This document shows, one piece after another, positions 7,201-10,787 of a stretch of 11,931 nt of DNA; position 1 is the stretch's first letter, and each line of letters begins with the position of its first letter. The notes beneath the pieces are model-generated. The model saw only the letters and a list, made by a program, of their open reading frames with translations. It made no database searches and had not been told where the DNA came from. Source of the stretch: Isohypsibius dastychi (lineage: Eukaryota > Tardigrada > Eutardigrada > Parachela > Isohypsibiidae); contig JAQIWT010001210.1 in the NCBI GenBank assembly GCA_034696485.1, forward strand, positions 1-11,931. The letters are read 5' to 3'. The translations under genes and the position numbers were made by a program.

Positions 7201-7787
7201 CATTTGAATGGAGATTGCAGGACGAGCCCGCAATAACATTCAATATGATCCGGGCTGCGCGTGATGCCATCCAGTGTAGTTGGGAGGTCACTGTGGTGAC
7301 TCAGAAATATGTGACCTTGTGTATTTCCGATGACGAACTTACGAAAGTCTCCGTACCCCAGAATTACGTCGAACTCAGCTGGCATGCGAGAGAAGACTTC
7401 ACAAGGCAGTTGGATGGTCTTATCAAAAGCTGTGAGCTCCAAGTCTAGCGTACCAAGCGTGGTTATAATATGCCCGCTAGCTGACACGATGGCTTTTGTT
7501 CCTTTTTCGTTGATGAGCTCTTCCTTTTGAAGTTGCTGAACACTTTCCAAGCTGACCACTGTGACTGAGGACCCGGTGTCGAGAAGAGCTCGAGCATCGT
7601 AACCCTCGATCTTCAATGGTATGGTTGCTTCATTGGGGTTGAGTTCAGTCGCGATGCGGGGACACGTGGGAGGACAAGCATCTGTAGTGCCTCTCATCAT
7701 GTTAAACTGCCGTCGAGCCTGAGGTCCTCCTGGCTGTCCAAATTGACCTTGAGATGCAGGCTGACCAGGTCCTTGATTGGGACACAT
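1257..7787 (-). CDS. pol-env: Pol-Env polyprotein (protease, zinc fingers, RT, RNase H, integrase, envelope)
   Basis: An uninterrupted 2176-codon frame counted from an internal ATG at 7787; the frame is really open from 7988 and is entered from Gag. Order by residue: end of nucleocapsid (1-40); aspartic protease (about 55-160, DTGSS at 70-74); three zinc fingers (184-271); reverse transcriptase (about 360-565, YIDD at 513-516); RNase H (about 640-783); integrase (about 843-1222); Ser/acidic then Lys/Arg-rich linker (1223-1371); envelope precursor (about 1372-2176). Merging Env into the Pol frame is unusual, since env is generally a separate or spliced ORF. It implies either polyprotein cleavage at the internal signal sequence or a spliced message starting at M1372 or M1375. 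The TGA at 1257-1259 is 10 nt before the ATG of ORF A. No stop interrupts the frame, so the copy is recent or under selection. Confidence 0.93.
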   Translation of the reverse strand: MCPNQGPGQPASQGQFGQPGGPQARRQFNMMRGTTDACPPTCPRIATELNPNEATIPLKIEGYDARALLDTGSSVTVVSLESVQQLQKEELINEKGTKAIVSASGHIITTLGTLDLELTAFDKTIQLPCEVFSRMPAEFDVILGYGDFRKFVIGNTQGHIFLSHHSDLPTTLDGITRSPDHIECYCGLVLQSPFKWRVHAHSCQHIPTQPNQPEFECDCGTTVCSKDSFVKHLYRCEKNKVHPKSLLLCSHSYCYYKCSDAEALQQHEATHRLLDTAEATNEEEEAMLPHIVGNFKPKVEVKVTTGFNASEILVGKQLTQQERQELLALVGEFRDPFPSSEHPHGVATILPVHIELTSTVPVWVPQRRLAHREREAAQKLVAQHVAEGILEPAKSSYQSPIHLVKKHNGEYRIVGDFRMLNKVIKPLRYTIPFVADILDAMRNCSYFTSLDLRAGFHQVPIAEESRDYLTISTPAGNFRYVTLPMGIQCSTAILQQAINTLMGDLLYRHCTAYIDDINVASKTFVEHLESLRLVLQRIREGNFTLNPSKCTFGCPSAKVLGYVISREGVQQDDAKIAAVRNFPVPRTVTQLRSFVGLCSFYRMFIPNFAKICAPLSDLYSGVNKDKKKHDILDWSGVHQEAFDTLKSKMTTAPVLSHFEDSLDTFVHVDSSSSACGAVLAQKHPAGLKPVCYCSRKFSKSERLMSAIERECTGLVYAVEKFRQYLVGRPCTVVTDHHSLLWVQSLKTNNQKLARWATFLSQFELKVIHRSGSTHLDADALSRAAIFAAPENCPEADPLSLLRMNTLLHLQRIDTRAEQLADKYCAQIMNVLEGTVRFPTERQKRLSKGFYLEDGILYLQSSPDGIRSDTLVLPKSMWLETCATVHDERSGLAHLGYKKCLNLISSRFYFPRMNKFIRKYCATCTVRQTRGWSRRQRVGELQSLPVPPRVFHTICIETVGPLVKSGHSRYILTCVCELSSFLIAKPVTIHSASAVAKFLINDVCLRFSFPHVIRSDRGGEFMATLVQEMLKMLQIQHRPSSGYRPNTTGVVERSHRTIGIMLSKICFKSQKDWSQCLPWVVFAMNASVNAVTQLSPFELVHGIKCTFPFEVAFPLKTQDPMVTDIAEHVSDLYEFARHNIVEHQRYAANYYNKDRQTVQYQTGDKVLLYAPQRSEHSSRKLIHPWHGPYEIVRQTAPNNYAITYYRPGSELPTVVNIARLKPFHQRDNLSESDSADSQTEELSQTPLLAPLETVSSDSDEDPLPEVTKLATQHGSTAHAVQKNARLTTPVKPKVIAVTQSRKAPPAAPKKSTVRLPASWGAPKNSTAATVGTTVPKDTLATDSNASDSEDSSGVTIRKSKRNRAKPKRLVETMQLMTPVNKPVYKHLLYLALLSICITPSAAWLTNLCDCSKQTFGGILDLQHYTACEKLPDAPTPRSGTYEVHALKRPRNVIKAIACRATLNSVQVSTFFWGSTDTVANTNKRDVFPEECRRMFQMVDCFGNHMEKAKTGASYSFTSPPKPTSRWLSTSTTSVMNCLAEETEITVTDTDVISMLGSLGTTKRQGHATKNFVTFVWSDLDVPTSTPCNYQTILKGNCTISDLAGDKIRIRDNKAQADFVINKMASKTNCSFLSAVHSIVSGYDDVLISYQETGVAQDEDPALSRFRRDDTDSRYGEEFTFPPGHDAHEQTHGSSYNQEFTTPNTASLDRIQTWPTPVQQPFTPLASLTTHEATTVRARTTHRTPHRTPHRTPRAWNDRSTTRSYQLIASTAATLAELPVEELRTDEQAREDYDLVMRQRHFEDMQREVARVDYQQTVTHHPTQMPVNPDWVPPGAFPLLMQPQQRLRQDAPLTNNAYLAPEYQTAHQQWQNDQLTGIANLLASEVHHLDCDARKNRATLLLLLSRHSGVKAAQLLNFFDCQSIMSHGDSAMLYQCEKLQANVTARRTKCGLEPTFKNRSISLDGVTLLPSFLPCLHDGTFALLNDTILTWSNVSNDWQLAGNTIAIAHDHLISSFATQIDRQAVEGLRNLPGNVPTGYLDLLGQLSTALDSSGSSNLIDFLQAEKTDTHVPDVPGTITAMFSTWKHLLIWTGVSLLISGALYASCKIWGCAAVTRTVFCCCLFDLCKRKKVQAPPVNYDARMNRAYIASSTNGYDFPPDRLHITDGSESRLPPLIVT
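1479..1532 (-). other. Env transmembrane segment
   Basis: Residues 2086-2103 (LLIWTGVSLLISGALYAS) are uncharged and hydrophobic, bounded by K2084-H2085 and K2105. A Cys-rich stretch after it (2118-2125) could be palmitoylated. About 70 residues would be cytoplasmic. Confidence 0.85.
2536..2580 (-). repeat. 12-bp coding microsatellite in Env
   Basis: Nearly four copies of a 12-bp unit around gagttcgatgcg, encoding RT(P)H-type repeats (residues about 1738-1751) in the Pro/Thr-rich stretch after the furin site. Likely slippage-generated and variable between copies of the element. Confidence 0.8.
2790..2801 (-). other. Furin-type cleavage site in Env
   Basis: Residues R1663-F-R-R1666 match the R-X-(K/R)-R furin consensus and are followed by DD. 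Cleavage would split Env into a surface part of about 265 residues and a membrane-anchored part of about 510 residues. Confidence 0.75.
3675..4121 (-). other. Low-complexity Pol-Env linker with nuclear-localisation-like cluster
   Basis: Residues 1223-1371 connect integrase to Env. The first part is Ser/Asp/Glu-rich (about 1228-1262), the middle Ala/Pro/Thr/Lys-rich, then acidic again, ending in the basic run RKSKRNRAKPKR (1356-1367). It has no recognised domain. The basic run could direct integrase to the nucleus if it stays on Pol, or be the cytosolic side of the Env signal sequence. Confidence 0.6.
4122..5261 (-). other. Integrase with H2C2 finger and GPY/F end; first catalytic Asp replaced by Glu
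   Basis: Residues about 843-1222. Zinc-binding N-terminus: H885-X7-H893-X26-C920-X2-C923. Core: the block normally reading (M/L)D-x-x-GP has Glu at 956 (codon GAA, 4922-4920). The other two catalytic residues are in place, D1015 in RSDRGGEF and E1051 in VVERSH, exactly 35 residues apart. A second usually acidic Asp (ilv-v-D-xFS) is also Glu (E976, codon GAG). The C-terminus has the GPY/F module, HPWHGPYEIV at 1182-1191; no chromodomain follows. Function: inserts the DNA copy into the host genome. Asp-to-Glu at the first metal ligand generally impairs DDE enzymes, so this copy may not integrate on its own. Confidence 0.9.
5439..5870 (-). other. RNase H domain
   Basis: Residues about 640-783, joined to RT by a connection with a lysine-rich KDKKKHD loop. 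The expected acidic set is visible: D669 (FVHVDSS), E710 (IEREC), D735 (VVTDHHSLL) and D778 (HLDADALSR). It degrades the RNA strand during reverse transcription. The domain looks intact. Confidence 0.92.
6093..6710 (-). other. Reverse transcriptase domain
   Basis: Residues about 360-565. Recognisable Gypsy-type blocks: SPIHLVKKHNGEYRIVGDFR (399-418); the motif A Asp in FTSLDLRAGFHQ (D451); TLPMGIQCS (482-490); and the catalytic YIDD (513-516). Then come the thumb-side NPSKCTFG and LGYVIS. All catalytic aspartates are present, so this domain looks functional. It copies the genomic RNA into DNA from the tRNA-Phe primer. Confidence 0.95.
6975..7238 (-). other. Three-zinc-finger array inserted between protease and RT
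   Basis: Residues 184-271 hold three evenly spaced fingers: C184-X-C186-X12-H199-X3-C203; C217-X-C219-X12-H232-X3-C236; and C249-X4-C254-X12-H267-X3-H271. The first cysteines are 33 and 32 residues apart, as in tandem C2H2 fingers. The third matches the classical C2H2 spacing; the first two use a short C-X-C and a terminal Cys. Retroelement Pol normally goes straight from protease to RT through a short linker. A DNA- or RNA-binding or host-factor-binding role (for example targeting or primer handling) is inference. Confidence 0.75.
7308..7625 (-). other. Aspartic protease domain
   Basis: Residues about 55-160 of the Pol frame. The catalytic triplet is DTG followed by SS (70-74), preceded by the usual hydrophobic run ARALL. 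A flap-like segment follows, and the hydrophobic-hydrophobic-Gly signature VILGYGDF is at 141-148. The length fits a single retropepsin monomer that acts as a dimer to cut the Gag-Pol precursor. Confidence 0.88.
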
Positions 7788-9130
7788 AGATTTGAAGTGG
7801 GGTCCGCCGCATGTATAACACTTGAGGGGAGGCCGGTTGGTGTTCGCTGAGGTGCGCTGCGGCGGTCGAGAGTTCTGTCCACTATTACTAGAGTAACCAG
7901 TGGCCTGGTTGTGTCCAGCATCAGCGGAATGACCCTTGACTGGTACTGACCGCCATTGGTAGAATAACCGGCTTGTTGGTACTGTCCGCTATTGGTGGAA
8001 TGACCAGAATGGTACTGTCCACCGCCAGCAGAAAAACCTCCAAGCTGATATTGTCCACCGTTAGCGGGTTGACCAGTGTTCAACAACCGACAGTTTACCT
8101 GTGCATGATTGCTTCGACCACAGTTGCTGCAAACATGTTCGTAGCGGCATGTTGTTCTTCCCGGTAACAAGAAGCATGGAGCACCTTTATTAAAGTTGTT
8201 GCAGACTTGTGAGGTGCGCGAAGAGGGTTGATGTGGCTGTTGTTGGGGCAGCTGCGGCTGCTGAAGTGGTTGGGGACGGTTTCTGAAGCCATTTCCAGGA
8301 CGTTCAGCTGGTCTGGGTTTGAGTAGACTGACTTTGGTTTCGACCACAGGGATCTCTAGCTGACTGCGCGGGTCAAAAAGTGGGGTGTCAAGGTCAAAGT
8401 CTACCTGGTTGGAGATGTCCAGTAGCTGGGCTGGCGGACGATATCGTGACGCTCTTGATACTTTAGCGTTATCTTCACGATGAAGGTCCAGAACTTTGGA
8501 GACCTTGCTGAGGTATTCCTCTGGCGTTTGAGGCTCCATCATTGCGATGTCCTTAAAATACGGTTGTGGAGTGCCTTTGACCAGCTTCAGCGCAATCTCG
8601 AGTGGGGCGAAGCTCTTGCCCAGCGAAGCCAGTACATCGTACATCTCAAGAACCGCATAATAGTATTGATGGATGCTTTCTCCAGGATTGAGATTTCGAC
8701 GCTGCAGATTGCGGAGATGAAATTCAAGAGCGCCGGGCAATTGAAAGAAGTTGATCATTTCTTGCTTTAAACCTAGGTGAGTGCCAACTGTTGACCAGGT
8801 GGTAATCTGCGGCTGTTGTGGGTATCGGCGCTGCCACCAGCTGGCGGCGTGACCCTGAAGCTGAACTGGCACTTTTGCGAGTAACTGATCATCCGTCCAT
8901 TGATTTGCACGTTGGACTGTCTCGCAGCGGCTAACGAACATGGTGATCTCTTCATCTGGCCGATGTGAGAATGTTGGCAAGGGAGCTGGAGGTGGCATTG
9001 CACTTGCTGCACGTTGTGCGGCAATGATGGCATCAGCAAGCTGGTGAGCGAAGATCTGGATAGGCTGACCTTGAGCTGTTGTATTGGTAGGAGTGTTAAT
9101 CGTAGAGGTATTCGTGGTAGTGGTAGACAT
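7697..9130 (-). CDS. gag: Gag polyprotein (capsid and zinc-binding nucleocapsid)
   Basis: A 477-codon frame from an ATG at 9130, 11 nt after the ORF1 stop. Residues about 1-50 are Thr/Ala/Pro-rich. Residues about 60-215 look like a retrotransposon Gag capsid region (WWQRR near 98-102, several Leu-rich helices). Then comes a Pro/Gln-rich hinge (about 284-304). It is followed by a CCCH motif, C310-X8-C319-X8-C328-X3-H332, running directly into a classical CCHC knuckle, C334-X2-C337-X4-H342-X4-C347. Residues 358-398 are three and a half copies of a Gly/Gln/Tyr-rich 12-residue repeat. From residue 399 the frame leaves the repeat; the last 79 residues have no Gag character and are probably an out-of-frame tail (see the frame break near 7936). 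Function: assembles the particle and binds the genomic RNA. Gag would normally continue into Pol; here Pol is in the -1 frame. Confidence 0.9.
   Translation of the reverse strand: MSTTTTNTSTINTPTNTTAQGQPIQIFAHQLADAIIAAQRAASAMPPPAPLPTFSHRPDEEITMFVSRCETVQRANQWTDDQLLAKVPVQLQGHAASWWQRRYPQQPQITTWSTVGTHLGLKQEMINFFQLPGALEFHLRNLQRRNLNPGESIHQYYYAVLEMYDVLASLGKSFAPLEIALKLVKGTPQPYFKDIAMMEPQTPEEYLSKVSKVLDLHREDNAKVSRASRYRPPAQLLDISNQVDFDLDTPLFDPRSQLEIPVVETKVSLLKPRPAERPGNGFRNRPQPLQQPQLPQQQPHQPSSRTSQVCNNFNKGAPCFLLPGRTTCRYEHVCSNCGRSNHAQVNCRLLNTGQPANGGQYQLGGFSAGGGQYHSGHSTNSGQYQQAGYSTNGGQYQSRVIPLMLDTTRPLVTLVIVDRTLDRRSAPQRTPTGLPSSVIHAADPTSNLCVPIKDLVSLHLKVNLDSQEDLRLDGSLT
7782..7820 (-). other. Second CCHC zinc knuckle, encoded in the Pol frame
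   Basis: In the Pol frame, just ahead of the first in-frame ATG (7787), the codons give C-Y-T-C-G-G-P-H-F-K-S-M-C, a C-X2-C-X3-H-X4-C knuckle as found in many Gypsy Gag proteins. In the gag frame the same bases encode nothing similar. The real Gag therefore continues in the Pol frame. The ATG at 7787 lies inside the knuckle and is not a plausible start. Confidence 0.8.
7925..7945 (-). other. Gag-to-Pol frame break (probable single-base loss)
   Basis: Gag codons start at positions of class 1 modulo 3 and Pol codons at class 2, so Pol is in the -1 frame. The Pol frame is open from 7988 (stop TAG at 7991-7989) and has no ATG until 7787, so Pol must be reached by a frame change between 7988 and about 7825. 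The repeat phase places the change within a few bases of 7936, beside short A and G runs. I found no heptamer of the X-XXY-YYZ type in the correct phase across the overlap. A lost base (or two gained) explains the data best; sequencing error and an unusual programmed site remain possible. Confidence 0.65.
7937..8059 (-). repeat. 36-bp coding tandem repeat in Gag
   Basis: Three and a half imperfect units of 36 bp encode a 12-residue unit of the type GGQYQ-(6 residues)-G. Translation in the gag frame keeps the pattern as far as about 7937. The pattern resumes in the Pol frame just downstream (GHSADAGHNQ, then GYSSNSGQ, about 7932-7873), which marks where the frame changed. The low-complexity Gly/Gln/Tyr composition suggests a flexible or self-associating segment. 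Confidence 0.75.
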
Positions 9131-9141
9131 GATGATCGGGT

Positions 9142-9774
9142 TTAGGACAGGTGAATTTCGGGATCGTCACCTATGTCCGAGTCTGTCTCTTCGTTTGAGA
9201 CTTTCTTCGCACGTTTGCGTTTGCCAGATACGTCTTCCGGTTTCAGGCGATCAAGAGCCAAGAGGACGACTCTTGTCAGAACATCGCGACTGCTGGGCAA
9301 GGCAAGTGACTGGAGTATTTCTGGTTGAGTTATTCTGGACCCAAGCTGCTGGTAGATGCGGTGAATGGAGCTGAGAAGAAAGCGAGAGTTCGATTTCTTT
9401 ATTAAACGCTTGATGTTTAGCGAATGTTCGCTAAGAATAGACTCTTCTTCTGTCTCAAGGGGAGCAGTGGGGATGAACGACTCAGCTGGAGTCGTCGGAG
9501 TTGGACTTCGTGACCTTTTAGGGCCAATGCGATGTCGCGCTGATTGTCGCTGTCTTGATGAGCTCCGACGGTTCGGGGAGGCAGATCGTCGCTGATTGCG
9601 TGCGGCGCGAGATGTCAAAGAAGGTCTGGTTGAGTTTTGTTCGTTCCTAGAATGCCGAGAATAGAGAGGAGATTTATTGCGGCCTTGACGATCCAAACGA
9701 GAACGAGAGAAGAGAGGAGATGAGTTGTTTCTTTTTCTTTCAACAGAAGAGCGAGAGTTGCGCTGTGGCGGCAT
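9142..9774 (-). CDS. ORF1: basic Arg/Ser-rich protein upstream of gag
   Basis: A 210-aa frame beginning MPPQRNSRSS. The frame is open back to 9828, but the codon there is TTG, so the first ATG at 9774 is taken as the start. The first half is rich in Arg and Ser with many RS, SR and SP pairs, like an RS domain. It is followed by a PTAP motif (residues 102-105 from this ATG), the Tsg101-binding late domain in retroviruses. A 60-residue segment (about 117-177) could be helical, a basic cluster KRKRAKK (residues 185-191) resembles a nuclear localisation signal, and the tail is acidic. The stop lies 11 nt before the gag ATG, in another frame. I do not recognise a family. Possible roles, by inference only: an RNA-binding regulator of unspliced RNA export or splicing, a nucleic-acid chaperone, or a budding factor. 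Position first on the genomic RNA means it should be the best translated ORF. Confidence 0.75.
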   Translation of the reverse strand: MPPQRNSRSSVERKRNNSSPLFSRSRLDRQGRNKSPLYSRHSRNEQNSTRPSLTSRAARNQRRSASPNRRSSSRQRQSARHRIGPKRSRSPTPTTPAESFIPTAPLETEEESILSEHSLNIKRLIKKSNSRFLLSSIHRIYQQLGSRITQPEILQSLALPSSRDVLTRVVLLALDRLKPEDVSGKRKRAKKVSNEETDSDIGDDPEIHLS

Positions 9775-9820
9775 AGTTCTCCTTAAAAAGCAACATGGTT
9801 GAACTTCAATCAGAACTGTC

Positions 9821-9846
9821 CGAATCAAGAGATGGGCTCAAGATCG
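9821..9846 (-). promoter_or_regulatory. Leader RNA hairpin 1 (nearest ORF1)
   Basis: RNA sense: lower stem CGATC/GATTCG (5 pairs, one bulged U), a 2x2 U/U internal loop, upper stem GAG/CUC, and loop CCCAU. It sits 46 nt upstream of the ORF1 ATG. It shares the GAG-N5-CUC head with the other four hairpins, but its lower stem sequence is entirely different. Confidence 0.6.
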
Positions 9847-9941
9847 AGAATGTCTGTTGAGTCAGAGAGTAATTACCAGTGTTTTAGCGGGAGAGCCAGA
9901 CAGAACTGATAGTCGATCAGATGGCCGGAATTGTCCTGATT

Positions 9942-9956
9942 AGGAGAGGAGCTCCT
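9942..9956 (-). promoter_or_regulatory. Leader RNA hairpin 2
   Basis: RNA sense: stem AGGAG/CUCCU with loop CUCCU. A 2x2 internal loop (AC/AA) and two more pairs (GA/UC) lie just outside. Same GAG-N5-CUC head as the other copies; here the upper stem is lengthened and the lower stem shortened. Confidence 0.55.
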
Positions 9957-10012
9957 GTTCAAGAATATCCTGATCTGATGATACGGTAGCGTTCTGCAGT
10001 GCGGTGCTGTCA

Positions 10013-10037
10013 CAGTTTGGAGAAGGGCTCCAAATTG
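10013..10037 (-). promoter_or_regulatory. Leader RNA hairpin 3 (strongest)
   Basis: RNA sense: stem CAAUUUGGAG paired with CUCCAAACUG, nine of ten pairs with one A-C mismatch, closed by loop CCCUU. It has no internal loop, unlike copies 1, 4 and 5. It ends in the same GAG-loop-CUC head. Confidence 0.7.
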
Positions 10038-10128
10038 AGAAAAACCGAATTAGGATGTGGCGAGCTGCGTTAACGTCGGGCTCTAACTTGGCAGAAAGCT
10101 GCAAGATGCGATTATTCCGTAAGCTTGT

Positions 10129-10157
10129 CCAGATTGGGAGAAGAGCTCAGAATCTAG
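10129..10157 (-). promoter_or_regulatory. Leader RNA hairpin 4
   Basis: RNA sense: lower stem CUAGAUU/AAUCUGG (seven pairs including one U-G), a 2x2 internal loop CU/CC, upper stem GAG/CUC, loop CUCUU. Confidence 0.65.
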
Positions 10158-10224
10158 AATACCGGAATAAGCGGTGTTTGCTCTGAGAGGCGTCTGAAGC
10201 GTAGCGGGCTGTTTTGCGGGATTG

Positions 10225-10255
10225 TCTAGATAAAGAGAAGAGCTCTCAATCTAAA
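10225..10255 (-). promoter_or_regulatory. Leader RNA hairpin 5 (nearest the LTR)
   Basis: RNA sense: lower stem UUUAGAU/AUCUAGA (seven pairs including one U-G), a 2x2 internal loop UG/UU, upper stem AGAG/CUCU, loop CUCUU. The closest relative is hairpin 4, with which it shares the loop and part of the lower stem. Confidence 0.65.
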
Positions 10256-10536
10256 ATACCCAGAATAACAGGCGATGGAGCAGATGTAGGCGACGATTCA
10301 AACGTGCTGTAAAGGCGAGTAACGCGTTTTGGCTGATCAGGCTCTTACCGTTACTTGCTTGCGGTGGCAGTTTTGTTTTCACAAATACTCTTCCCGGGGA
10401 TGGCGCTACCTGCAATTCAGCGTGCAGGGGAGTGATGGACGTTGTTCAATATATCTGGTAATCCACAAACAGCCTCTGTCGGTGTGCACTCCGGCAAAGG
10501 TTGTAGATGTTGTATGAATTCCTCCAGATAAGCACT

Positions 10537-10548
10537 GTTTCGGCACCA
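10537..10548 (-). other. Primer binding site, tRNA-Phe type
   Basis: In element direction this reads TGGTGCCGAAAC, starting 4 nt after the LTR end. Known: animal tRNA-Phe begins GCCGAAA and ends GTTTCGGCACCA, so its 3' 12 nt pair perfectly with this site. Pairing stops after 12 nt, at the start of the T-stem. This would prime minus-strand DNA synthesis by RT. The match also fixes the LTR inner boundary. Confidence 0.85.
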
Positions 10549-10618
10549 CTTTTGTGAGATTCCTCTCACGGCTTAACTTCTTCAGTCGGAAACGATCGTT
10601 GCGCAAAGCTCATAGAAC

Positions 10619-10624
10619 TTTATT
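10619..10624 (-). terminator. Polyadenylation signal AATAAA in the LTR
   Basis: AATAAA on the minus strand, some 55 nt downstream of the TATA box. In the 3' LTR the same signal would end the genomic RNA roughly 10-30 nt further on, near 10600 equivalent. Its location after the inferred start site fits the R region of a retroelement. Confidence 0.65.
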
Positions 10625-10677
10625 TTCTCTCAGACTGAAATCCAAAATCACTCAAATTGAAAAGCACACAGACTGGC

Positions 10678-10685
10678 TTTATATA
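10678..10685 (-). promoter_or_regulatory. TATA box of the 5' LTR
   Basis: Minus-strand reading is TATATAAA, about 150 nt into the LTR. Transcription would be expected to start some 25-30 nt downstream, near 10650, which is upstream of the AATAAA at 10624-10619, as required for an R region. Not tested by any initiator match. Confidence 0.75.
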
Positions 10686-10765
10686 GCTCAGCCACAAAAC
10701 TCAAAACGCAACACTTGCCGGTTTCAGTCTACGCTCACATGAGTTACCACACTCGCTTGTAATGA

Positions 10766-10787
10766 CTAATGTATCACTAATGTATCA
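10766..10787 (-). repeat. Tandem 11-mer duplication in U3
   Basis: The 11-mer ctaatgtatca occurs twice without a gap (10766-10776 and 10777-10787), and equally at 23-44 in the partial left LTR. It lies upstream of the TATA box in transcription direction, so it may be a duplicated enhancer or transcription-factor site. That role is inference from position only. Confidence 0.6.

Larger units (their letters stand above)
9775..10536 (-). other. 5' untranslated leader of the genomic RNA
   Basis: The stretch between the primer site and the first ORF1 ATG is about 760 nt and has no minus-strand ORF of note. It holds five diverged copies of a roughly 45-nt motif (starting near plus positions 9817, 9932, 10008, 10126 and 10223, spacing 76-118 nt), each centred on a hairpin listed separately. 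Outside the repeats, 10260-10536 shows no structure I could identify. A leader of this length with repeated structure is where retroviral packaging, dimerisation and translation signals normally sit. Confidence 0.8.

Noticed and set aside
7092-7448. Plus-strand 118-codon frame antisense to the zinc-finger and protease region
   Set aside because: It is a shadow of a well-supported Pol domain and has no recognisable motif.
7785-7787. ATG at 7787 as a true Pol start
   Set aside because: It lies inside a CCHC zinc knuckle that continues upstream in the same frame. It is only the first ATG after the frame opens at 7988.
7697-7988. Programmed -1 slippery site in the gag-pol overlap
   Set aside because: I read every gag-frame codon in the overlap and found no X-XXY-YYZ heptamer in phase; the repeat evidence favours an indel.
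9775-9828. An 18-residue upstream extension of ORF1
   Set aside because: The codon at 9828 is TTG, not ATG, and the extension has no Arg/Ser character. The first ATG is at 9774.
10406-10606. Minus-strand 66-codon frame across the primer site
   Set aside because: It spans the LTR-leader boundary and the primer binding site, which are noncoding signals, and has no domain.
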